A DNA stretch of 5,617 nt from Candidatus Calidifonticultor daggyaiensis. GTDB taxonomy: Bacteria; Actinomycetota; Humimicrobiia; Humimicrobiales; Humimicrobiaceae. Where the stretch lies: the NCBI GenBank assembly GCA_015661035.1, contig JACVJA010000122.1:1-5617 (forward strand), given 5' to 3'. Below, one piece after another: positions 1 through 4,987 of this stretch. A model generated the notes under the pieces. It was not told the origin of the DNA. It ran no database searches and saw nothing but the letters and a program-made list of their open reading frames with translations. The translations under genes were made by a program, and so were the position numbers. Numbering within the stretch: the first letter of the stretch is position 1; the number at the start of each line of letters is the position of its first letter.

Positions 1-1
1 A

Positions 2-160
2 CATATAACTTTTATTCTTGAAGGAGATGTTTTAAAAGGTGAATTTTCTCTTGTTCGTCTTAAAAAAGCATCAGAAAAGGACTGGCTTTTAATAAAGAAA
101 AATGATGAGTTTGCAAAAAATATTGAAGTCACAGAAATTAAAGCCCCTAATGAAAAATAA
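2..160 (+). CDS. DNA 3'-phosphoesterase (LigD PE domain) protein, C-terminal fragment
   Basis: The reading frame is open from the window edge to a TAA at 158-160, giving 52 residues; the start lies outside the window. The fragment contains LKGEFSLVRLKK followed by KDWLLIKKNDEFA. I recognise these as the closing strands of the LigD 3'-phosphoesterase (PE) domain, whose usual form is G-x-F-x-L-V-R, then W-L-L-I-K-x-x-D-x-x-A. This domain trims 3'-phosphates and 3'-terminal ribonucleotides at DNA ends during bacterial end joining. The protein stops about 15 residues after the domain, with no ligase or polymerase domain following. It is therefore either a stand-alone PE protein or a multidomain LigD with PE last; the stand-alone form is more likely. 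The catalytic His/Asp residues lie upstream and cannot be checked. It converges on the minus-strand operon with 17 bp between stop codons. Confidence 0.8.
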   Translation, partial: HITFILEGDVLKGEFSLVRLKKASEKDWLLIKKNDEFAKNIEVTEIKAPNEK

Positions 161-174
161 TTTAAATTAATTTT
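153..174. terminator. AT-only palindrome between convergent genes, possible weak bidirectional terminator
   Basis: The centre is between 163 and 164. Six pairs, one A/A mismatch (157/170) and four more pairs make a 22-bp near-palindrome, with A-runs on the left and T-runs on the right of each strand. It spans the stop codon of the plus-strand gene and most of the gap before the minus-strand stop. It contains no G or C, so as an RNA hairpin it is weak. The position between convergent stops suggests a shared terminator, but chance in such AT-rich DNA is a real alternative. Confidence 0.25.
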
Positions 175-177
175 ATA

Positions 178-2754
178 TTAAAAAATTCCACAAATTGTTT
201 TACTTGTCAAAATATCTGAATATAAATATAAATTTCTATTTTCAAAATTAAAAACCTTAATTATTTTTTTTAACTCACTTTCACTTTTATTTAATTTTAT
301 TATTTTGTTTACTATATTTTTTTCATTAATAAAAAAATAAGTATTGAATTTGGTGTTAGGGTTATCTTCTAAAATTGCGGCATAAAAAATTCCGGTTTCT
401 ACAAAATCATTAAAGAAATGGCTTCCAAAAGATAGCTCTGGCATATAGCCTGCTTTTTTAAAAGAAATTTCACAGATAATTTTAATATTACTTATTTCTG
501 AAAACATTACAGGTACTCCTAATTCTGGTGATTTTGTACCGATTCGTCCTGGGGTTAAAAGTAGTATGGTTTTATCTTTTTTTTCAAAGATTTTATTTAA
601 CAATCCAATTTTTCTTGCAACTATGTATTTTTTATTATAGGGTAGATTATAATAGCTCAAAGGGTCTATCTGTATTACAATATCAATTTTTTCTGCAGTT
701 GCACCCCCCATGGTATTACCTATAGTTTGGAAAAGAACATTTTCTGAACATATTTTTGGTATAACGATATTTATAAAACGATTTTCTATTTGGAGAGGTC
801 TACATTGAAGTAAATTAATTGTGTAATCCAGCTTATTATTAAAATTACAAGTAAATTCTATATCGATGGGATAATTATATTCTTTTTGTATAGTTTTCAT
901 AATTATTTTTATTGTTGATATGAAATTACTATTATTTATAATACCTTTGCATGTGGCAAAAATTACTTCAATATTTTTATTCATTTGGCTATATTTTGAT
1001 TCCATTTCCCAATCATGCTCAAAAACTAAATTTTTATACCATAATGGAAGTATTTTTGATATTTCTGGTAACTCAGAGGTTTTAAAAACACCTTCCTTTA
1101 AATCTAAAAAATCTATTTTATGTTGTGAATGTTCAAATCGACTTTCATTATCAGTTAGAGGAATTAAATTAGGATTATCTAAACTCACTATCCTTGGATA
1201 GTCATTTTCTGTTCTTTCAACAGCTCTTGTTCCTAAGCCTACTACTAATCTAACCATACCTGCAGCGGGATTTATGTTTTTATGCCATCTATATGAATTA
1301 TAAGAATAACCTACTCCAGAGATACAAGGCATGTAAATATTAGAAAAGGTTACACCAGAAACTCTTTGTATAAGTATAGCCATTTGCTCATCTGTTTTAT
1401 CTTGACCGTGCTTTAATCTATATTCTAAAGCAGATTTATTCTGAGTACTGGCGTATACTTTTTTTACTGCCTTTTCAAACTCGGATAATCTTTTTTCAAG
1501 ATTCCCACTATTAACACAAAAAACAGATTCATATTTTCCAGCAAATGCATTACCAAAACTATCTTCTAATAAACTGCTTGATCTTACTATAATTGGATTT
1601 TGACCATAGTATTCAAGTATTATTCTAAATTGTTCTCTTATATTCTCAGAAAATGAACCACTTAAAATTTTTTGTTTTAGAATTTTCGCCAATGAAAAAT
1701 AATTATTTTTATTTCTTTGGTTAATTCTTAATTTCCAACAATCATTTTGGACAAGGTATGTGTAAAATACATCGGTTCCAATATAAAATGAGTCATGTAC
1801 TTCTAGTTTTGAAAATTTTCTTCTTAGATTATTTTCAACAATTTTTCTAGAAAGAAGCATGCCTATAGCCTTACCCCCAATTTTGCCTGAACCTATCATT
1901 CGTTCCTTTATTGCTATTAAATCTTTAATATTAAAATGTTTTAGAATAAGATTTATTATTCTTTCATCTTTTCCTATTAATTTTTCACAAATTTTTTTTG
2001 CAATACGACTGTTGTTTTGGGATTTCTTTTTCGCATTTAAAAAAAACCTATCCCAGCTATCTAAATTTTGTTCATCCTGTTTAAAAAATTTTTTTTCAGC
2101 TAATTTATAAAAATTGTTTAAATCCAATGCACTTGATAGAGTAATAAGTGTATCTTTTTTTTCTTTATTAATTTTGTGTGGCAGAAACATAATATTAGAA
2201 TACCTATTCCAGACCTTTAAGGGATGTATATAAATTTCGTTTTCAGTAGAATAAATATTTAAAAACACTTGAGTTGTCTCTCTAATTTTTGCAATAGTGT
2301 CAAATGAATGTTTGCCCCTAATAAGAGAAAAATATGCTACTGTATCTTGTTCAAATAAGTAAGGACAGGTGACGAAAAAAAAGTTACCCATCATCAAATC
2401 AGATGTCCAAAATGTTTGAAGTTCAGAAATACAGTCAAATATATAAAAGCTTTCTTTTCCTTCGGCATTAATTATCTCGTGTACTTTTATTGTAAAACTT
2501 TCAAAACCTGATTCTGCTTTTAGGCGGTATATTTTTAATTTGTCCTGTTTTTTAAAGAGTGGCTTATGTTGGGCAAATCTCAGATATATTATGTTTCTTT
2601 TTTCATCAATTGCTTTGTTTACTATTGCTTCTGCAAAAAAGGCATACTCTTCAATTCTTGAGATTTGCCAGACAACATTATCTCCAAGCCTTATGTAATC
2701 CAAGACCTTATCAAGGTCTTGGATTCCTGAATTTATTTTGTTAAGAGCAGGCAT
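178..2754 (-). CDS. PEP/pyruvate-binding (PPDK N-terminal-like) protein with degenerate KaiC-like N-terminus
   Basis: This is an 858-residue protein with three visible parts. Residues 1-190 resemble a KaiC/RecA-like fold: SGIQDLDKVLDYIRLGDNV (9-27) matches the KaiC entry motif and FYIFDCISEL (103-112) looks like a Walker B strand. No Walker A GxxxxGK[ST] is present, so this part probably does not hydrolyse ATP alone. Residues 290-655 match the ATP-grasp nucleotide-binding half of PEP synthase/pyruvate phosphate dikinase: GKIGGKAIGML (290-300, K295), VRSSSLLEDSFGNAFAGKYE (390-409, R391), MAILIQRVSG (458-467), VVGLGTRAVERT (504-515), DIEF (631-634) and LLQCRP (648-653). The C-terminal 200 residues hold TPGRIGTKSPELGVPV (734-749) and PELSFGSHFFNDF (772-784). 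The phosphohistidine swivel motif (T-S-H-x-A-I) and the PEP/pyruvate barrel are absent, so conventional PEP synthase activity is unlikely. I know similar proteins only as uncharacterised PEP/pyruvate-binding family members. The ATG follows the upstream TAA directly with no clear Shine-Dalgarno site, suggesting translational coupling. Domain assignment is firm; substrate is unknown. Confidence 0.85.
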   Translation of the reverse strand: MPALNKINSGIQDLDKVLDYIRLGDNVVWQISRIEEYAFFAEAIVNKAIDEKRNIIYLRFAQHKPLFKKQDKLKIYRLKAESGFESFTIKVHEIINAEGKESFYIFDCISELQTFWTSDLMMGNFFFVTCPYLFEQDTVAYFSLIRGKHSFDTIAKIRETTQVFLNIYSTENEIYIHPLKVWNRYSNIMFLPHKINKEKKDTLITLSSALDLNNFYKLAEKKFFKQDEQNLDSWDRFFLNAKKKSQNNSRIAKKICEKLIGKDERIINLILKHFNIKDLIAIKERMIGSGKIGGKAIGMLLSRKIVENNLRRKFSKLEVHDSFYIGTDVFYTYLVQNDCWKLRINQRNKNNYFSLAKILKQKILSGSFSENIREQFRIILEYYGQNPIIVRSSSLLEDSFGNAFAGKYESVFCVNSGNLEKRLSEFEKAVKKVYASTQNKSALEYRLKHGQDKTDEQMAILIQRVSGVTFSNIYMPCISGVGYSYNSYRWHKNINPAAGMVRLVVGLGTRAVERTENDYPRIVSLDNPNLIPLTDNESRFEHSQHKIDFLDLKEGVFKTSELPEISKILPLWYKNLVFEHDWEMESKYSQMNKNIEVIFATCKGIINNSNFISTIKIIMKTIQKEYNYPIDIEFTCNFNNKLDYTINLLQCRPLQIENRFINIVIPKICSENVLFQTIGNTMGGATAEKIDIVIQIDPLSYYNLPYNKKYIVARKIGLLNKIFEKKDKTILLLTPGRIGTKSPELGVPVMFSEISNIKIICEISFKKAGYMPELSFGSHFFNDFVETGIFYAAILEDNPNTKFNTYFFINEKNIVNKIIKLNKSESELKKIIKVFNFENRNLYLYSDILTSKTICGIF
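2697..2725 (-). repeat. Perfect 13-bp inverted repeat inside the start of the PPDK-like gene
   Basis: The left arm AATCCAAGACCTT (2697-2709) and right arm AAGGTCTTGGATT (2713-2725) are exact reverse complements with a 3-nt loop. In the minus-strand mRNA the stem starts about 30 nt after the A of the ATG and spans codons 10-20 (IQDLDKVLD). It lies just beyond the footprint of an initiating ribosome and 32 nt downstream of the preceding stop codon. Such a stem could pause ribosomes, affect reinitiation or stabilise or cleave the mRNA; none of this can be shown here. The repeated protein pattern (QDLDKVLD) may explain part of it. Confidence 0.75.
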
Positions 2755-4347
2755 TTAAGACATACCATAATTTAAAATAGCATTTGATTCTTCTTTATCC
2801 AAATCCATAACATATGGAATGCCACTAATCTCAGCTGCTTCCTTTGTTAATGATACTAAGTCATTTCTATCAATATACTCTAATGAAAATTTTCTAGCAC
2901 CACACATTAATTGCTTGAGTCCTTGTTCGAGTCTTTTAAAGTACGTGATTAAACCTATTGCTGAACCTGGAATGTCTTTATATCTATCACCAAATTTTTT
3001 CTTTAGATTAGTTGACTCAATAAAAATTGTCTCAAAGTTATCACCATATTTTTTGATAGATTGTGGGATTGAGCCTTCCTCAATTTTTTGTGTAATTGTT
3101 TTTCCAACCATACAAGCAGTAATAGGAGATCTAGCCATCCCGATAAGTTTAAAATACGGTGCACCAATAGCCAAGCCTTTAAACATTTGGTCTTCTAAAA
3201 TGAAACCACCTGCTATTACTAAATCTGGAATATATTTTCCTTTGTCAGCTAGAATTTTTACTTGATTATATGCTAAACATTGAAGAAAAACTGTTGGGAT
3301 ACCCCACTCATTCATCATTCTCCAAGGACTCATTCCCGTGCCGCCACCTGCTCCATCAATAGTAAGTAAATCTATTTCAGCTTCGGAGCTGTATTTAATT
3401 GCTCTTGCTAAAACCGAGGGCCTATATGCGCCTGTCTTTAAAAATATTCTTTTAGCTCCAATTTCACGCAAGTAATTTACAGTTTTTAAAAATTCTTCTT
3501 TTTCTACCATTCCAATTCTTGAGTGTCTTTCAAATTCTTTAAAGTCGCCATGATTAAAAGCATTTTGTACATAAGGATCTAAGGGGTCAGGGAGAACAAT
3601 ATAGCCTCGTCTTTTTAATTCAATAGCCCTATTTAAATCACTTATTTTTATTTCTCCTCCAATATTTTTAGCACCTTGTCCCCATTTTAATTCTACTGTT
3701 TCTACTCCTAATTCTTTAATTGCATATTCTAAAACACCAAAACGAGTGTCTTCAACATTAGCTTGAACTACTATATCCCCATAACCATTTTCCTGCCAAT
3801 CTTTATATAGTTTTACACGCCTTTGTAGTTCTGGTGATTTTTTTATTTTTCCTTTGCTATCAAATTCTGAATTTGGATCTACCCCACAAACATTTTCTCC
3901 AATAGTTAAAACAACTCCTGAAATGGCCGCTCCGATTGCTAGCCCATCCCAATGGTTTTTTGCAATATCTGTTGAACCCAAACCAGGGATAATAATTGGA
4001 AGTTTTAACTTTAAGTCTTTATTTTTTCCGACTTTTAATTCAAGGTTTACATTAGTAAAAACTGCTTTGTCGCTATCAGATTCTATTCCATATGCGCCAA
4101 AAGCACTTCCCATAATATTAAAATGAGAGTAATCTATTGGACTATCTTTTTGTGATGCTGCAGTAATTTTGCCAAAAGGCTGAGGATAAATTACTTCTGT
4201 ACCACGATAGGCTGATTTGCCTATTTCACATAGTCCAAGACATCCTTCTATACAAGTTACGCACATACCGCTAAAGGGACTGTAATCATTACCAAAAAAA
4301 TTTTTTGTCCCGGTAGCAGCTGAAGCATTTAGCTTTGAAAAACTCAT
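2755..4347 (-). CDS. FMN-binding glutamate synthase-like protein (GltB central/FMN domain family) with N-terminal Cys cluster
   Basis: This 530-residue protein corresponds to the FMN-barrel half of the glutamate synthase large subunit, the stand-alone archaeal-type form. Family motifs are ELKWGQGAKNIGGEIK (219-234, like the KxxQGAKPGxGG motif), LLTIDGAGGGTGMSPW (327-342, FMN/substrate loop) and LVIAGGFILEDQMFKGLAIGA (376-396, FMN phosphate site). In GltB this barrel converts 2-oxoglutarate plus ammonia to glutamate. The N-terminal glutaminase domain and C-terminal beta-helix are absent. The 3Fe-4S cysteines that normally follow the barrel are reduced to one (C412 in ACMVGKT). Instead, residues 29-40 carry C-x2-C-x3-C-x3-C (C29, C32, C36, C40), a plausible Fe-S site. 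No signal peptide or membrane segment is seen, so it is probably cytoplasmic. The start is supported by AAGGAGAG five bases upstream of ATG. It is the first gene of an operon with the abutting PPDK-like gene. Classical glutamate synthesis is possible, but another amine or redox substrate is equally open. Confidence 0.88.
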   Translation of the reverse strand: MSFSKLNASAATGTKNFFGNDYSPFSGMCVTCIEGCLGLCEIGKSAYRGTEVIYPQPFGKITAASQKDSPIDYSHFNIMGSAFGAYGIESDSDKAVFTNVNLELKVGKNKDLKLKLPIIIPGLGSTDIAKNHWDGLAIGAAISGVVLTIGENVCGVDPNSEFDSKGKIKKSPELQRRVKLYKDWQENGYGDIVVQANVEDTRFGVLEYAIKELGVETVELKWGQGAKNIGGEIKISDLNRAIELKRRGYIVLPDPLDPYVQNAFNHGDFKEFERHSRIGMVEKEEFLKTVNYLREIGAKRIFLKTGAYRPSVLARAIKYSSEAEIDLLTIDGAGGGTGMSPWRMMNEWGIPTVFLQCLAYNQVKILADKGKYIPDLVIAGGFILEDQMFKGLAIGAPYFKLIGMARSPITACMVGKTITQKIEEGSIPQSIKKYGDNFETIFIESTNLKKKFGDRYKDIPGSAIGLITYFKRLEQGLKQLMCGARKFSLEYIDRNDLVSLTKEAAEISGIPYVMDLDKEESNAILNYGMS

Positions 4348-4350
4348 TTG

Positions 4351-4358
4351 CTCTCCTT
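4351..4358 (-). promoter_or_regulatory. Ribosome binding site for the glutamate synthase-like gene
   Basis: On the minus strand AAGGAGAG precedes the ATG at 4347. The last G of GGAG is five bases before the start codon. It is a strong Shine-Dalgarno match and fixes this start. It contrasts with the second gene of the operon and the divergent gene, neither of which has a clear site. Confidence 0.85.
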
Positions 4359-4381
4359 TTTCAATCTTTAAAATTTAACTA

Positions 4382-4422
4382 TATCTTTTAATTATCTTTT
4401 AATTAATAATTAATAATTAATA
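4382..4422. repeat. Short AT-rich tandem repeats in the operon leader (11-bp x2, then 7-bp x3)
   Basis: TATCTTTTAAT occurs twice without a gap (4382-4392, 4393-4403). TTAATAA follows in two full copies and a third ending in C (4403-4422). The block lies between the terminator-like hairpin and the ribosome binding site of the glutamate synthase-like gene. The exact 11-bp period is about one helical turn and could be a direct-repeat operator. Replication slippage in AT-rich DNA is the simpler explanation. Confidence 0.55.
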
Positions 4423-4430
4423 CGAATCTT

Positions 4431-4479
4431 AAAAAACAAAAAGCACAACTATTCAGCTTCCTAGCTGTTAATTGTGCTT
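4431..4479 (-). terminator. Intrinsic-terminator-like hairpin in the operon leader (possible attenuator)
   Basis: Read on the minus strand, AAGCACAA (4479-4472) pairs with TTGTGCTT (4448-4441) as an 8-bp outer stem. Inside it, CAGCT and AGCTG form a 5-bp stem with the loop AGGA, separated by a small internal loop. The T-tract TTTTTGTTTTTT (4442-4431) follows at once. This layout works as a terminator only on the minus strand; the plus strand has no U-tract after the hairpin. It lies about 85 nt upstream of the glutamate synthase-like start. It could be an attenuator in the 5' leader or the end of a separate small RNA. I recognise no T-box or known riboswitch consensus. Confidence 0.65.
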
Positions 4480-4511
4480 CGATGCTTAAAAATAATAAGC
4501 CTCTATGCTTA
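4476..4511 (-). repeat. Imperfect 13-nt direct repeat in the leader RNA
   Basis: On the minus strand TAAGCATAGAGGC (4511-4499) and TAAGCATCGAAGC (4488-4476) match at 11 of 13 positions and lie 23 nt apart. The first covers the loop of the upstream hairpin. The second runs into the 5' arm of the terminator hairpin. They could be paired protein-binding sites on the RNA or parts of alternative folds. Both contain AAGC, which can pair with nearby GCTT. Confidence 0.5.
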
Positions 4512-4515
4512 TTAT
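4492..4515 (-). ncRNA. Second leader hairpin, upstream of the terminator-like hairpin
   Basis: ATAATAAGC (4492-4500) and GCTTATTAT (4507-4515) are perfect complements: a 9-bp stem with a 6-nt loop, 12 nt upstream of the terminator hairpin in minus-strand order. In that transcript the loop reads ATAGAG. Its sequence TAAGCATAGAGGC is nearly repeated as TAAGCATCGAAGC at the foot of the terminator stem, so alternative pairings are conceivable. With the terminator it makes a compact two-hairpin leader of about 85 nt. No known RNA family was recognised. Confidence 0.5.
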
Positions 4516-4539
4516 CCTAATTTATTCAATTTTTATAAT

Positions 4540-4567
4540 CTTAAAACTTTAACCTTAAAACCTTAAC
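4540..4567. repeat. 14-bp tandem direct repeat in the intergenic region
   Basis: CTTAAAACTTTAAC (4540-4553) is followed directly by CTTAAAACCTTAAC (4554-4567), matching at 13 of 14 positions. It lies just downstream of the candidate minus-strand promoter. The tandem CTTAA-type half-sites recall the operators of OmpR/PhoB-family response regulators in general terms, but the spacing does not fit a consensus I can name with confidence. Confidence 0.55.
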
Positions 4568-4590
4568 TATATAACTTTTGTATAAACCTT

Positions 4591-4620
4591 ATTATAATTA
4601 TCCCATCTTATGTATGTAAT
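4591..4620 (-). promoter_or_regulatory. Candidate sigma-70-type promoter for the operon leader
   Basis: On the minus strand ATTACA (4620-4615, four of six matches to TTGACA), an 18-bp spacer and a perfect TATAAT (4596-4591) form a candidate promoter. A start near 4584 would give a leader of about 235 nt containing the 14-bp repeats and both hairpins. An overlapping TGGGATAAT could act as an extended -10. The region is so AT-rich that chance -10 boxes are expected, so this is a weak call. The context (structured leader, then strong ribosome binding site) is the main support. Confidence 0.35.
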
Positions 4621-4947
4621 AATAATACAATTATAAATAATTATAATATAAATTTAGTCGTATTTTTCTTGGCTATATTGTGGTTTATTGGTTATTAATG
4701 GGAGTTATTTTATAATAATATAATAAAAAATACAAGTTCTAAGATTCTCTAGGAATATTAAAATTAAAATTAAAATCTTAATATTTTAAATTTCATTCAA
4801 AAAAAGCTCCACCTCTAACTGTAATGGGTCTTTTAAATATTTAAATTAATAAAAGTAAAAAGCCAAAAGTATAAGCTACTAAGACTATTTTTAATGTTAT
4901 CACGCATATATAAAAACGCACATATAGAAAATTGTATTATTTCACTG
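4621..4947. other. AT-rich intergenic stretch with no recognisable gene
   Basis: I find no credible ORF, tRNA or known RNA in this 327-bp part. It holds an ATTAAA hexamer array (three copies plus two bases, 4757-4776) enclosed by an 8-bp inverted repeat AATATTAA/TTAATATT (4754-4761, 4778-4785). It also holds a 14-bp palindrome TTTAAATATTTAAA (4832-4845) and two similar motifs ACGCATATA/ACGCACATATA (4902-4910, 4916-4926). A patch at 4806-4830 is clearly richer in G+C than its surroundings. All are compatible with low-complexity drift. Confidence 0.6.
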
Positions 4948-4975
4948 TTTACAATATTAAAAAAATTGTTATTAT
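4948..4975 (+). promoter_or_regulatory. Candidate promoter for the YgjP-like gene
   Basis: TTTACA (4948-4953, five of six matches to TTGACA), a 16-bp spacer and TATTAT (4970-4975, five of six matches to TATAAT) are followed 12 bp later by the ATG at 4988. Transcription would begin only about 5 nt before the start codon, giving a nearly leaderless mRNA. This agrees with the lack of a Shine-Dalgarno sequence. The match is moderate, and AT-richness raises the chance of a false hit. Confidence 0.4.
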
Positions 4976-4987
4976 TTGATTTTAATT

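Noticed and set aside
178..2754. Annotation as phosphoenolpyruvate synthase (ppsA)
   Set aside because: The catalytic-histidine swivel domain and the C-terminal PEP/pyruvate barrel are missing, so the gene symbol would mislead.
2819..3265. Plus-strand 148-codon open frame opposite the glutamate synthase-like gene
   Set aside because: It lies wholly inside a well-supported gene on the other strand and shows no family motif; it is an antisense shadow. The other plus-strand frames at 528-725, 920-1201, 1859-2110, 2559-2744 and 3854-4126 are rejected for the same reason.
2755..4347. Annotation as gltB
   Set aside because: Only the FMN-barrel part is present; glutaminase and beta-helix domains and most of the usual 3Fe-4S cysteines are missing.
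4431..4479. T-box or glutamine/guanidine riboswitch in the leader
   Set aside because: No T-box sequence (AGGGTGG type) and no other motif I know is visible; only generic hairpins are supported.
4441..4515. The two adjacent hairpins as a CRISPR-like or mobile-element end (attC-like) structure
   Set aside because: There are no repeated units with spacers, no integrase or transposase nearby, and the T-tract on the minus strand fits a transcription terminator better.
4567..4699. Plus-strand open frame ending in a hydrophobic tail (LVVFFLAILWFIGY)
   Set aside because: It has no ATG, GTG or TTG start with a ribosome binding site, is low-complexity Asn/Ile-rich upstream, and overlaps the predicted minus-strand promoter; it looks like AT-rich chance.
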